The notes: a model not told the origin generated them from the letters alone. Positions 16,737 to 25,422 are shown, numbered from the stretch's first letter. The stretch is DNA of 64,000 nt from Haloarchaeobius sp. HME9146 (GCF_025399835.1 NZ_JAODVR010000001.1:1302001-1366000); one strand, 5' to 3'. Numbers and translations: made by a program.

Positions 16737-18266
16737 ATGGTCGACGCCCGCCAGTACCACGAGCACTCGAAGCACTCCCCGCAGAGCGTCCGCGACACGG
16801 ACTGGTCGATGGATTTCGACAACAAGCCGCGGCCCTCGAAGGTGTACACCGACCTGCCCCGTTTGTCACTCGGAGACCCGGATTCGCCACCAGAGACCCC
16901 AGTTCTGTCAGCAGTGGCGACGAAGACCCCGACACCGGAGGGCATCGAAGGAACGCCCAGTGACATCGACCTCCCGACGCTCTGCCACTACGCTGCGGGC
17001 GTGACGAAGACGCTGGAGCTTCGGGGCGAGCAGGCCTCGTTCCGCGCCGCCTCCTGCACGGGCAAGCTGTACCACGTAGACCTCTACGCCGTGACCGGAC
17101 CGCTCGACACCGCCGACGCCGGGGTGTACCACTACGACCCCGAGTCCGACGAGTTCCACGTCGTCCGCGAGGGCGACTACCGGGGCGTCCTCGCCGCCGC
17201 CAGTGGTGGGCAACGGGGCGTCGCGAACGCGCCGGTGACGCTGGTCGCGACCTCGACCTGGTGGCGCAACTCGTGGAAGTACCGTGACCGGACCTATCGT
17301 CACGCCTTCTGGGATTCGGGAACCATCCTCGCGAACCTCCTGGCCACTGCTCACGGCGCGGGCCACCGGGCCGAGGTCGTCGCGGGCTTCGCGGACGAGC
17401 CGGTCGTCGACCTGCTCGGGTTGGACCCCGAGTGGGAGGCCCCGCTCGAACTCGTGGCCATCGGCGAGGGCGAGTCGGCACCCGCACCCGGCTCGGTCGA
17501 CCACATCGACCCGGCCATCGAACTCGACTCGGACCCCGTCGAGTTCCCCATCTTGCACGACGCGTGGGCACAGTCGACCCTGGCGGACGGGGCGGCCGCC
17601 GAGGCGTGGCGTGACGGGTTCAGCGACGCGACGGCGGTAGACTGTGGTATCCACGGCCCGGGCGACGGCGAACTGGTCGACCTCGACCCGGTCGATTCCG
17701 AGACCGCCTCGGGTCGTCCGGTCGGGAACACCATCGAGCGACGCGGCTCCCTGCGCGAGTACAGCCACGAGCCCATCAGCGATTGCAAGCTCGCGACGGT
17801 GCTGGACCGGGCGCTTCGCGGCGTCCCGACCGATTGCTTCGGCGGCGATGCACCGGACTCCCTCCTCGATTACTACGTCCTCGTCCACGCGGTCGAGGGG
17901 ATTCCGTCGGGTGCGTACCAGTACCACCCCGAACAGGATGTGCTCGAACGAATCGGCGACATCGCCCGCGATTCGGCGACCTATCTCGCATTGGGCCAGG
18001 AGGTCGTCGGCGACGCGGCGGTGAACGTGTTCACCATGGCTGACGTGGATGCCGTGGTCGAGCAGTTCGGGAACCGCGGCTACCGGCTCGCCCAGCTGGA
18101 GGGTGGCATCGCACTCGGGCGGCTCTACCTCGCGACCTACGCCCATCGTACCCTCGGCGGGCGCGGATTCACGTTCTACGACGACCTGGTCACCCAGCAC
18201 CTCTCGCCGCGGGCGCAGAACCAGACGCCGATGACGCTGTTCGCGTTCGGGAAACCGGAGAAGTAG
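16737..18266 (+). CDS. SagB/ThcOx-type flavin dehydrogenase, tandem nitroreductase domains
   Basis: A 509-residue protein with two FMN-nitroreductase-like domains. The first spans about residues 60-250 (LCHYAAGVTKT..., RAASCTGKLYHVDLYAV, DSGTILANLLATAHGAGHRAEVVAGF). The second runs from about 330 to the end (RRGSLREYSHEPISDCKLATVLDRAL..., YQYHPEQDVLERIG, YRLAQLEGGIALGRLYLATYAHRTLGGRGFTFYDD). SagB enzymes oxidise azolines to azoles in thiazole/oxazole-modified peptides. No cyclodehydratase (YcaO) or precursor peptide gene lies nearby, so this looks like the stand-alone archaeal form of unknown substrate. Start 16737 follows an AT-leaning leader (CGATATGG). Confidence 0.85.
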   Translation: MVDARQYHEHSKHSPQSVRDTDWSMDFDNKPRPSKVYTDLPRLSLGDPDSPPETPVLSAVATKTPTPEGIEGTPSDIDLPTLCHYAAGVTKTLELRGEQASFRAASCTGKLYHVDLYAVTGPLDTADAGVYHYDPESDEFHVVREGDYRGVLAAASGGQRGVANAPVTLVATSTWWRNSWKYRDRTYRHAFWDSGTILANLLATAHGAGHRAEVVAGFADEPVVDLLGLDPEWEAPLELVAIGEGESAPAPGSVDHIDPAIELDSDPVEFPILHDAWAQSTLADGAAAEAWRDGFSDATAVDCGIHGPGDGELVDLDPVDSETASGRPVGNTIERRGSLREYSHEPISDCKLATVLDRALRGVPTDCFGGDAPDSLLDYYVLVHAVEGIPSGAYQYHPEQDVLERIGDIARDSATYLALGQEVVGDAAVNVFTMADVDAVVEQFGNRGYRLAQLEGGIALGRLYLATYAHRTLGGRGFTFYDDLVTQHLSPRAQNQTPMTLFAFGKPEK

Positions 18267-18324
18267 GGCCGAGTGTGGGCCGGAAACGGCCCGATGAGTG
18301 AGTCGTCAGTGGGGTGTTGTGACC

Positions 18325-19305
18325 CTAGTCGTCGGCCGGTGCCGCGGATTTCGCCGACAGCGACACCGGCTCGGCGTCCACGTCGAGTTCGTCAAGGGCG
18401 ACCTGGGCGGCCTTCTTGCCGGAGACGAGCATGGCCCCGAAGGTCGGACCCATCCGCGGCAGGCCGTAGGCCGTCGCGACCGCCATCCCGCTGGCGACGA
18501 GGCCGTCGTGGACGAGCCCGGTGTGCTCCACCACTTCGTCCTCGCTGCGGCCGACCCACATCGAGTCGTGCCCGGGTGAGTCGTGCCCGGGTGCGCCGTA
18601 GCTGTCGTCGCCGGTCTGGTCCATGACTTTCCCGCGCTCGTTGGCGGCCTCGATACCCGGTGCATCGAGCACACCGGAAGACTCGTCTTCCGAGCCGCCA
18701 CTCGCTGCGCTCGCGGCAACGCCGCGCTCGTCGAGCTTGTTGATGGCCATCGCGTCGTGGCCCGTCGAGTCGATGACGAGGTCGGCCTCGACGGCGACCG
18801 GGTCGACGCAGGTTATCTCGCGGGGGAGCGCGTGGACCGGCGTGTAGTTCATGACGATGCCGGAGACGCGGTGGTCCTCGCGGACGACGATGTCCGTGAA
18901 CTCGGTCATGTTCTGCATCTTCGCGCCGGCGTCACAGGCCGCCTTGATGAGCGAGGAGCAGGCGTGCGGGCCGTTCGCCACGAACAGGCCCTCGGTGTCG
19001 CGGGCTTCGTGGTTGGGCACGTCGAGGTCGTCGAGGATGCGCTGGGCGGGGTCGCGCACCGTCACCTTGTTCATCAGGAAGCCGCCGAGCCAGAAGCCGC
19101 CGCCGAGGTAGTTGTTCTTCTCGACGACCATCACCTTGACATCGCGCTCGGCGAGTTCCTTCGCGGCCATCAGGCCGGAGGGTCCGCCGCCGACGATGAT
19201 GACTTCGGTGTCGGAGTAGTCGAGGAACTCCTCGCTCCACTCCTGGCCGATTGCTCGTGTTACCTCTGCTTCGCCGACGTCGCTGAACTGGTCGAAGTCT
19301 TGCAT
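18325..19305 (-). CDS. thi4: thiazole synthase Thi4, cysteine-donor type
   Basis: A 326-residue Thi4, which builds the thiazole half of thiamine from NAD and glycine. The dinucleotide-binding motif [16 protein letters not shown] starts near residue 35, and [15 protein letters not shown] follows. Cys166 (in PREITCVDP) sits where the sulfur-donating Cys of yeast-type and Haloferax Thi4 is found, so this is probably the single-turnover kind. [11 protein letters not shown] and [16 protein letters not shown] complete the family pattern. ATG 19305 is chosen over an in-frame codon at 19326, which falls inside the operator. Residues 197-212 look like an insertion. Expected to be repressed by ThiR. 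Confidence 0.93.
   Translation of the reverse strand: MQDFDQFSDVGEAEVTRAIGQEWSEEFLDYSDTEVIIVGGGPSGLMAAKELAERDVKVMVVEKNNYLGGGFWLGGFLMNKVTVRDPAQRILDDLDVPNHEARDTEGLFVANGPHACSSLIKAACDAGAKMQNMTEFTDIVVREDHRVSGIVMNYTPVHALPREITCVDPVAVEADLVIDSTGHDAMAINKLDERGVAASAASGGSEDESSGVLDAPGIEAANERGKVMDQTGDDSYGAPGHDSPGHDSMWVGRSEDEVVEHTGLVHDGLVASGMAVATAYGLPRMGPTFGAMLVSGKKAAQVALDELDVDAEPVSLSAKSAAPADD
18670..18717. repeat. palindrome-rich in-frame block inside thi4
   Basis: Sixteen codons (residues 197-212, small and acidic) seem inserted between ...DERGV and LDAPG..., with GV repeated at the far edge. The DNA holds a perfect 7-bp stem GGAAGAC-TC-GTCTTCC (18676-18691) and overlapping GCCGC/GCGGC arms (18694-18725). 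The host reading frame stays open. Evidence is internal; an alignment is needed to prove insertion. Confidence 0.5.
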
Positions 19306-19308
19306 ACC

Positions 19309-19331
19309 ACCTAGTGTTACCACCAAGTGTT
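19309..19331. promoter_or_regulatory. candidate ThiR operator of thi4
   Basis: Two direct repeats, ACCTAGTGTT (19309-19318) and ACCAAGTGTT (19322-19331), are offset by 13 bases. They fill the space between the TATA-like element and the thi4 ATG. The thiC promoter carries the same arrangement at 61826-61848. Confidence 0.65.
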
Positions 19332-19336
19332 TAATA
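19329..19336 (-). promoter_or_regulatory. TATA-like element of thi4
   Basis: Reads TATTAAAC on the minus strand, about 28 bases upstream of ATG 19305. It touches the distal operator repeat, so repressor and TBP would compete for overlapping DNA. Confidence 0.6.
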
Positions 19337-19391
19337 CCTGTTTCGGTCCCACGAGCGAAAGAACAAAGCGACAGAGAATCGACCTGACTGC

Positions 19392-19625
19392 ATGGTCAGC
19401 GACCGAGTGGTCCGGTGGCGGCTCGTGCTGGTTGGCGTGGCGATGACGGTCTGTCTCGTCGCCGTCGGGCTGGTCGCCCAGCGAGTCGCCGCCATCGGCC
19501 CGCACGGCGAGACGTTCGCCCTTCTCCTGGTCGCCGTCTTCCTCGGCACCCTGGTGCTGTTGTTGCCACTGGTCGTGCTCGGGCTGTACGTGAAACCGGG
19601 CGACTGGCACCTCGGCTGGCTCTGA
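19392..19625 (+). CDS. small two-helix membrane protein
   Basis: A 77-residue protein with two clear hydrophobic helices ([19 protein letters not shown] and [20 protein letters not shown]) separated by a short loop containing GPHGETF. A basic head precedes the first helix, and a short polar C-terminus ([10 protein letters not shown]) follows the second. No motif indicates function. It is divergent from thi4 and convergent with the next gene, leaving 6 bases between stops. The coding evidence is moderate: composition fits, but nothing is recognised. Confidence 0.6.
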   Translation: MVSDRVVRWRLVLVGVAMTVCLVAVGLVAQRVAAIGPHGETFALLLVAVFLGTLVLLLPLVVLGLYVKPGDWHLGWL

Positions 19626-19631
19626 TTGGGC

Positions 19632-20210
19632 TCAGCCGACCGTCTTGATCATGTCGAGCAGCTCGTTCCGGTAGTCCCCCGGCGAGAGCCCCACCGACGG
19701 GACCAGTTCGTCCAGTCCGTCGACGGGATACGCCCCGCCCGCCAGCGCGAACGACCCGCCGGCGGTCCACACCGCCAGCCAGCCCTCGACGACGACCGCC
19801 GCCTCCGTCAGCGGGTAGTGCGCGGTGTACCGGTTGAGACGGGCACGGCTCCCGCTCGACAGGCGCATCCGCTCGCTTCGCTGGCGCTCGACCTCGGCGA
19901 AGCCGCGCTCGCGCAGGTCACCGGCGAACTCCCGGCGCGCCGAGGAGACCACGGTCGGGAACACCGACGCGGTCCCGAACCCGGGCGCGAGTGGCGGCCG
20001 GAACGTCAGGTCGGTCGAGAAGAAGAAGCGCCACGGCAGGTCGTGCACGCCGTCGGTGGCCTCCCGCACCGTGTCACGGAGGTGCCCGTCCTCGTACAGG
20101 TGGGTGTCCCCGACGACCTCCGCGGTCGGCAGTTTGAACACGGTCTCGGTCACCTGCTCGACGAGTCGCCACTCCTCGTCCAGCCGTGACTCCGGCAGTG
20201 TCACCGCCAT
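19632..20210 (-). CDS. haloarchaeal protein of unknown function
   Basis: A 192-residue soluble protein starting MAVTLPESRLDEEWRLVEQV. A helical N-terminus is followed by DLPWRFFFSTDLTFRPPLAPGFGTASVFPTVV, then an Arg-rich helix and a final segment with a hydrophobic strand pair (AAVVVEGWLAVWTAGGSFALAGG). No family was recognised. The ATG directly follows the TAG of the upstream gene (TAGATGG), so the two are one operon and likely work together. No signal peptide or metal motif is visible. Confidence 0.75.
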   Translation of the reverse strand: MAVTLPESRLDEEWRLVEQVTETVFKLPTAEVVGDTHLYEDGHLRDTVREATDGVHDLPWRFFFSTDLTFRPPLAPGFGTASVFPTVVSSARREFAGDLRERGFAEVERQRSERMRLSSGSRARLNRYTAHYPLTEAAVVVEGWLAVWTAGGSFALAGGAYPVDGLDELVPSVGLSPGDYRNELLDMIKTVG

Positions 20211-20987
20211 CTACACCGCGTGGGTGCCGTCGGTGGTGTGCACGCGGAACGAGTCCTCGGCGACGACGGCCCACGACCCCGCGAGCGACCCACGCTCGAA
20301 CAGGTGTTCGGGCACCAGCGGCATCGGCACCGGCTCGTAGCCGTGCGTGCGCATCGCCTGGATGCTGGTGAAGCGGCCGACCTCGCGGCCGTCGCGGTCC
20401 TGGACGTGGAACTGCTTGTCGTGGCCGCGTCCGTACGAGAACGGGAACGCCGAGGGCGAGGGACACGAGAGCCCATCGACGTCGGTGAACAGCGCGACGG
20501 TCTCGCCGTCGCCGGTCAGGACGACCTCCTTGCGGTCGGAGCCGGTTCTCCCCTCCAGTTCGGACTCCTCGGGGTCGAGCTCCCGCCAGACGTACTCGTC
20601 GGCCTGCGCCAGCGCGTAGCGCCCGTTCGACAACGGGACGCGGTCCGGCCCGTTGAAGAACGTGCGACACCGGGTGTCGGTCTCTGCCGCGACGCAGTAG
20701 GGTGCGTCGAGGACGTGCAGTGCCGCCCCGACCTGAGATTCGGTCGGGACGACGAACAGGACGTTCTGTTCCCGGGCGAGCGCGTTCGCGAACCGCGGAA
20801 CCAGCGTTTCTGCACCGACTTCCTCGGGTGCGAGTGATTCGACGACCACCGGTCGGTCGGTTCGGAAGAACTGCGTGCTGTCGGACTGTGGGGTGCCGAG
20901 GGTCGGCCCATCACCCGAATCCACCGCGTACCCGGCGCGCGAGAGCACTGCCGCGCCGTGGTCGTTGCCAGCCGTGTATCGGACCAT
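20211..20987 (-). CDS. haloarchaeal protein of unknown function
   Basis: A 258-residue soluble protein starting MVRYTAGNDHGAAVLSRAGY. The N-terminal half has alternating strands and helices (LVPRFANALAREQNVLFVVPTESQ), suggesting a Rossmann-like alpha/beta layout. The C-terminal half is beta-rich and includes FPFSYGRGHDKQFHVQDRDG. No catalytic motif was identified. ATG 20987 is chosen over a codon at 21029 because the extra residues are hydrophobic and unlike the rest. It is the first gene of a two-gene operon with 19632-20210. Confidence 0.7.
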   Translation of the reverse strand: MVRYTAGNDHGAAVLSRAGYAVDSGDGPTLGTPQSDSTQFFRTDRPVVVESLAPEEVGAETLVPRFANALAREQNVLFVVPTESQVGAALHVLDAPYCVAAETDTRCRTFFNGPDRVPLSNGRYALAQADEYVWRELDPEESELEGRTGSDRKEVVLTGDGETVALFTDVDGLSCPSPSAFPFSYGRGHDKQFHVQDRDGREVGRFTSIQAMRTHGYEPVPMPLVPEHLFERGSLAGSWAVVAEDSFRVHTTDGTHAV

Positions 20988-21240
20988 GAGAACTGTTGGC
21001 ACCCGGAGGACAAGAACGTTGGGCGTCACTCGTTGGGTACCACACTGGGAACGACCGCACCCATCAGAAACTCACTGGAACAGCTACGAAGCGACGCGTG
21101 GCCGAATAATGACAGAGATGAGTAATTTTTCGGGTGGGTGCAGGTCGGTGTACCAGCCCGGAAGACGAAAAGTGGGCACAGGGCGTACTTCAGGATTGCT
21201 GTTCTCTCCCCCGTGGACTGTTATTTGGGTGTCGGAAAAG

Positions 21241-21250
21241 GTATATTTAC
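21241..21250 (+). promoter_or_regulatory. TATA-like element for the small Tat protein gene
   Basis: GTATATTTAC lies about 33 bases upstream of ATG 21279, within a locally AT-richer stretch. Confidence 0.5.
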
Positions 21251-21278
21251 TACTCGCTCCCCGGAACCTCGACACCGG

Positions 21279-21692
21279 ATGCAATCTGATGGTACTCACC
21301 AATCGAGGCGAAGTGTGCTCAAGAAGTCGGGCATGGCCGTCAGTGCCCTTGCTGGTGCCGGACTCCTCACGACAAGAGTAGAGGCCGGGTACGACCATCG
21401 CATCAGGGTCGAGACCGACGGCAGTGGCGGCGCGTTCCGATGCTGGATGCCCGCCCCGTCCGCACGGGCCACCGAGAACGTCGAGGCTAGCGACCTCTGG
21501 GACCAGAATGGCAAGCGCCTGGAGAGCTACGTCTCGACAGGCTGGCTCGCCGAGGGCTACGACGTCTTCAAGTGGAACGACGGGGCGAGCAGTCCCGACG
21601 ACCTGACCATCAACGAGTACAACCACGGCATCGACGCGTACTTCGACGGCGAACTCATCGACCGTCCCGACTGGTGCGGTGGCGGCTGCTGA
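21279..21692 (+). CDS. small Tat-exported protein with a C-terminal CGGGC
   Basis: A 137-residue protein starting MQSDGTHQSRRSVLKKSGMA and continuing into a hydrophobic Tat-type segment (VSALAGAGLLTTRVEA). The mature chain is about 100 residues. It holds only three Cys: one in FRCWM and two in the terminal DWCGGGC. The sequence around NEYNHGIDAYFDGELIDRP suggests a compact beta fold. The final CGGGC could be a metal site, a disulfide or a processing feature. No family was recognised. The promoter region before it is AT-rich with a good TATA. It is convergent with the alpha/beta hydrolase gene. Confidence 0.75.
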   Translation: MQSDGTHQSRRSVLKKSGMAVSALAGAGLLTTRVEAGYDHRIRVETDGSGGAFRCWMPAPSARATENVEASDLWDQNGKRLESYVSTGWLAEGYDVFKWNDGASSPDDLTINEYNHGIDAYFDGELIDRPDWCGGGC

Positions 21693-21755
21693 GGTCGGTC
21701 TCCGCCATCGTCTCCCGGCTCGTCGCCGGCACACGCCGGTTCCTCGCCGTCCCTC

Positions 21756-23054
21756 TTACTGCGGTTTCGTCTCGTGGATCCACGCCGCGAGCTCCGCGAC
21801 GACGTAGTCCGCCACGTTCCCGCCGAAGTAGAGCGAGTCCATCGTCGTCGGCGTCGGTCCGGCCTGGAAGTAGTGGTCGACACCCTCGTACAGTTCGACC
21901 CGGCTGCCGGCCGGAAGGTCCGCGTCCTGCCACTCCCGGAATCCCTTGCGCATGAACTCGACGAGTTCTGGCTGGGTCTCCTCGTCGGCCCGGCACGTCT
22001 TCATGACGAACACGGGGCGGCCCAGGTCGCTGGCGGTGCCTGCGGGGTCGCAGTCTTGCACGCTTCGATGCCACGTCCCGGGTCTTCCATGCAGGGTCTC
22101 GTCGTCCTCGAAGTCGCCCGCGGCGATACGCCGGAGCGTCTCGCGGTCGTCTTCGAGCTGGGCCGCTTGCTCCTCGTCGAGGTCGCCGTCTCGCTCGAAC
22201 TCGTACCGGATGATGTCGGCATCCTCCGGGTCGAGGGGCGGGTCGGCGGGCCCGTCGAGGTTCACGATACCGGCGACGTTCCCGTGTCGGGCGGCGATTC
22301 GCGGGGCGGTCATCCCGCCCTGGCTGTGCCCCGCGACGAAGACGGCGTCCTCGTCGACCTCATCCGCCGCGGCGAGTTCCGAGAGGGCGGCGACCGCGTC
22401 GTCGGTGACGACCCTGTCGAGCGTGTAGTCCTCGTCGTCGACCTCGTGGTCGTTGAGACGTTTCTCGTACCGGAGCGTGGCGATACCTTCGCTGGCGAGA
22501 CCCCACGCGAGGTCTTTGAGAAGCTTCGAGTTCCCGGCGGTCCCGTCCGGGTCGTGGATACCCGCGCCGTGGACGAGCAGCACACCCGGGAACGGGCCGG
22601 TCCCTTCGGGAACGACGAGGATGCCATCGAGGTCGACATCCCCGGCGTCGACGGTCACGTCGCGTTCAGCGAACGCGCTCTCGTCGACGTAGTCTGGGAC
22701 CGCGTACTCGGGGGAGAACGAGAAGCCAGTGATGCCGTCGTCCTCGCTGTCGAGTTCGAGGGTCGCCGTCTCGGTCCCGTTCTCGAACGCGAACTCGACG
22801 GTCACGTCGGTGCTGTCAATGGTCACCTCGCGCACACCCTCGAACTCGCCGTACTGGCTGAACAGCCCCCACCAGTACTGTTCGAGGGCGTCTTCGGCGT
22901 CGAGTTCCCCCTGCTGGAACTCCTCGGGGAAGGATTCGGCCACACTCTCTCGTCCGTCCGCGGTGAGGAGGGCCACCGCCTCTGCGAACGACTGCTCGAC
23001 GAATCGTGTTGCGAAGGTCCGGACCGTCGCCGCCGGGTCGTCTGTGGGAACCAT
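21756..23054 (-). CDS. alpha/beta hydrolase with DUF3887-like N-terminal domain
   Basis: A 432-residue protein. Residues 1-110 resemble the DUF3887 domain, a cystatin/NTF2-like region often fused to hydrolases. The alpha/beta hydrolase core follows: oxyanion-region motif HGAG (162-165) and nucleophile elbow VAGHSQGG with Ser244, while the His is probably in LYEGVDHYF near the C-terminus. The substrate is unknown; an ester or small peptide is likely. There is no signal peptide, so it should be cytoplasmic, unlike the related truncated lipoprotein at the window end. A TATA-like TTATTTGTCA sequence is placed about 30 bases upstream of the ATG. Confidence 0.85.
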   Translation of the reverse strand: MVPTDDPAATVRTFATRFVEQSFAEAVALLTADGRESVAESFPEEFQQGELDAEDALEQYWWGLFSQYGEFEGVREVTIDSTDVTVEFAFENGTETATLELDSEDDGITGFSFSPEYAVPDYVDESAFAERDVTVDAGDVDLDGILVVPEGTGPFPGVLLVHGAGIHDPDGTAGNSKLLKDLAWGLASEGIATLRYEKRLNDHEVDDEDYTLDRVVTDDAVAALSELAAADEVDEDAVFVAGHSQGGMTAPRIAARHGNVAGIVNLDGPADPPLDPEDADIIRYEFERDGDLDEEQAAQLEDDRETLRRIAAGDFEDDETLHGRPGTWHRSVQDCDPAGTASDLGRPVFVMKTCRADEETQPELVEFMRKGFREWQDADLPAGSRVELYEGVDHYFQAGPTPTTMDSLYFGGNVADYVVAELAAWIHETKPQ

Positions 23055-23110
23055 CGTTCGAGTAAACGCTATTGGATGACTGACAAATAACTTGATATTC
23101 GAAAGCTCGA

Positions 23111-23136
23111 CTTCGGCGGGGTCTCTTCAGCCGAAG
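23111..23136. repeat. inverted repeat between the hydrolase and P450 genes
   Basis: CTTCGGC (23111-23117) and GCCGAAG (23130-23136) form a 7-bp stem with a 12-base loop, in the 211-base gap between divergent genes. It could be an operator or an RNA hairpin; nothing more is visible in the gap. Confidence 0.35.
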
Positions 23137-23265
23137 CTGTCGTCCCGAATCACAGCCCTCTCATCTACACGCAGGTTCCGTCGCGGTCGTAGATGGGGTC
23201 ACGCTCCCAGCACGAGAGATATCCTTCAGCGACGCGATAGATACGGTAGTGACAGCCCTGCGCTC

Positions 23266-24600
23266 ATGAGAACCACCACCGAACCCGCCAAACCACCCGG
23301 TCCGTCCGGGATGCCCGTCATCGGGAACGCCCTCGAATCGCGACGCGCGCTCGACTTCCTCGTCGAGAACCGGCATCGCTACGGTGACGTCGTCTACTAC
23401 GACTTCCTGACCGAGCCCATCTATCAGCTCAACCACCCCGACGACATCGAGTCGGTGCTCGTGACGAACAACGAGCAGTTCACCAAGAGCCACCTGACGA
23501 AAGCCGTCCTCGGTTCGGTCGCTGGCGATGGGCTGTTCACCAGCGACGGCGACCTCTGGCGCGAACAACGACGGCGTATCCAGCCGGCGTTCCACCCTGC
23601 CCAGATTGCGGTCTACAGCGACCTGATGGTCGACGCCATCGACCGACGACTCGCGACCTGGACGCCGGGGGAGCGACGCAACCTCGGCGAGGAGATGCGC
23701 AAACTGACGCTCGACATCGTCGCCCGGGCGCTCCTCGGCGTCGACATCGAGTCAGAGATCGAGGACCTCGGCTGGAGCCTCGACGCTGTCCTGGGTCGCC
23801 TCGGCAGCGTCTGGTATCACCTCCTCCCGGAGTGGGCACCGACGCCGGGGAACCGTCGGTTCAGCAGAGCACTGACCGAACTGGAGTCCCTCGTGGACGA
23901 CATCATCGACGAGCGCCGGGCTACCCCGGACGGCGACGACGTGGTGTCACGACTCCTCGCTGCCGAACTCACCGACGACGAGCCGATGGACCCCGACCAG
24001 CTCCGGGCCGAGGTGATGACCTTCCTCTTCGCGGGGCACGAGACGACCGCGCAGGCCCTGACGTTCACCTGCTACCTGCTGGCGACGCACCCCGATGTCG
24101 AGGCGAAACTCGTCGAGGAACTCGAGCGCGAACTCGCCGGCGACCGACCGTCGCTGGCCACGATGGGGAACCTCACGTACACGGAACAGGTCATAACAGA
24201 GGCGCTGCGGCTGTACCCGCCCGCGAACGACATCCACCGCGAACCTGTCGACGATGTCGAGATCCAGGGCTACCACATCCCGCCAGGCGCGACGGTCTCG
24301 ACGCCGCCCTGGGTCGTCCACCGCGACCCACGCTGGTACGACGACCCCGAGGCGTTCCGCCCGGAGCGATGGACCGCCGAGTTCCGTGATTCACTGCCGC
24401 GGCTGGCGTACTTCCCGTTCGGTGCCGGTCCGCGTCGCTGTGTGGGCGAACGCTTCGCGCTGATGGAGCTGACGCTCGTGCTCGCGTGCCTCTACCAGAA
24501 CTTCCACCTCGAACTCGACCCCGAGACGCGGTTCGCGGTGGAGACCGCGGTCACGACTCGCCCGAAGCACCCGGTCTGGATGACGGTCGAAGCGCGGTAG
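23266..24600 (+). CDS. cytochrome P450
   Basis: A 444-residue P450 mono-oxygenase. The signatures are complete: I-helix FLFAGHETTAQAL with the acid-Thr pair for O2 activation, K-helix EALRLYPP, PERW in the meander, and the heme loop FPFGAGPRRCVGERFAL with Cys392 as thiolate ligand. No membrane anchor is seen, so it is soluble and needs ferredoxin/reductase partners, which are not encoded nearby. Similar single P450s occur in other haloarchaea (CYP174-like, recollection). The ATG at 23266 gives a proline-rich N-terminus (KPPGPSGMPVIGN) typical of the family. Confidence 0.95.
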   Translation: MRTTTEPAKPPGPSGMPVIGNALESRRALDFLVENRHRYGDVVYYDFLTEPIYQLNHPDDIESVLVTNNEQFTKSHLTKAVLGSVAGDGLFTSDGDLWREQRRRIQPAFHPAQIAVYSDLMVDAIDRRLATWTPGERRNLGEEMRKLTLDIVARALLGVDIESEIEDLGWSLDAVLGRLGSVWYHLLPEWAPTPGNRRFSRALTELESLVDDIIDERRATPDGDDVVSRLLAAELTDDEPMDPDQLRAEVMTFLFAGHETTAQALTFTCYLLATHPDVEAKLVEELERELAGDRPSLATMGNLTYTEQVITEALRLYPPANDIHREPVDDVEIQGYHIPPGATVSTPPWVVHRDPRWYDDPEAFRPERWTAEFRDSLPRLAYFPFGAGPRRCVGERFALMELTLVLACLYQNFHLELDPETRFAVETAVTTRPKHPVWMTVEAR

Positions 24601-24627
24601 AACGAGGAATCGCCGGTCGGGACCGTC

Positions 24628-25380
24628 TCAGTCGAAGCTCCCGTTCCGGATCGCCGCCTCAGCCTCTTCGAGTGCCGCCTCGCGGTCGAACGATTCGACG
24701 ATGTCTCGCAACTCTTCCTCGCTCGCGTCCGCCAGCTCGCGGGCGTGCTCGGTGATGTTCGGAATCGCCCGCATGATGTTGTCGATGATGGGCACGGCGG
24801 CCATCCGGGGCGAGCGAGAGCCGGGATTGAGGTCGATTACGATCTCGGTCTTGCCCATCTCCGCCAGCGCCTCTGCGCGGTCGCCGTCCTCGAGGGGGAC
24901 CAGCACCACGTCGGCGTCGTAGATGCCATCGGCATCGACCTTGGCGCGCTCGTGTTCGAGGCCGGGAATGCGGGCGTCGGCGGTCAACCCCTTTACGCCC
25001 TCGGCGCCGTGCTCGCGCAGGTGGTCGGCGATGGCTTGCATCCGCTCGGGAGTACGGTTGAACAGGTTCACCTCCAGGTCTGCGCCGGTCGCTTCGGCCA
25101 GTTCGACCATCTCCTCGGGGCAGAGCGCGGCGACGTTCCCGTTGACCGACAGCACCGGGTGCCGGGCCAGCAGGAGGTGCGCGGCGGCGGCGCGCTCGGC
25201 GGCGTCCGCGCTCGGGATGGTCTCCTCGCCGAGCAGGTAGTCGAACGCCTCGCCGCGGCCCTCCGCGATGAGGCCCTGCTTGCTCGTGATGCCCTTGTCG
25301 ACACCCGCCTCGATGCGGTGCCGCGTCAGCAACGACAGGTACCGCGGGTGGCTCTCGGGTACCTCGACGTGGTCACTCAT
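24628..25380 (-). CDS. 4-phosphopantoate--beta-alanine ligase (phosphopantothenate synthetase)
   Basis: A 250-residue archaeal phosphopantothenate synthetase (PPS). It joins 4-phosphopantoate to beta-alanine with ATP, the archaeal replacement for the bacterial PanC/PanK order. Recognised by the opening HPRYLSLLTRHRIEAG, the VLSVNGNVAALCPEEMVEL block, NLFNRTPER, and the IDLNPGSRSPRMAAVPIIDNIMRA segment. The length is normal. Its partner pantoate kinase is about 4.6 kb upstream on the same strand. A TATA-like TATTTTTTCG at 25401-25410 lies in the 42-base gap, so PPS probably has its own promoter in addition to read-through. Confidence 0.93.
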   Translation of the reverse strand: MSDHVEVPESHPRYLSLLTRHRIEAGVDKGITSKQGLIAEGRGEAFDYLLGEETIPSADAAERAAAAHLLLARHPVLSVNGNVAALCPEEMVELAEATGADLEVNLFNRTPERMQAIADHLREHGAEGVKGLTADARIPGLEHERAKVDADGIYDADVVLVPLEDGDRAEALAEMGKTEIVIDLNPGSRSPRMAAVPIIDNIMRAIPNITEHARELADASEEELRDIVESFDREAALEEAEAAIRNGSFD

Positions 25381-25400
25381 ACGGCGCGATACGACACGGA

Positions 25401-25410
25401 CGAAAAAATA
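25401..25410 (-). promoter_or_regulatory. TATA-like element of the PPS gene
   Basis: Reads TATTTTTTCG on the minus strand, 21-30 bases upstream of ATG 25380, inside the short gap after the DUF1508 gene. Confidence 0.5.
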
Positions 25411-25422
25411 CCTCCGGAACCG

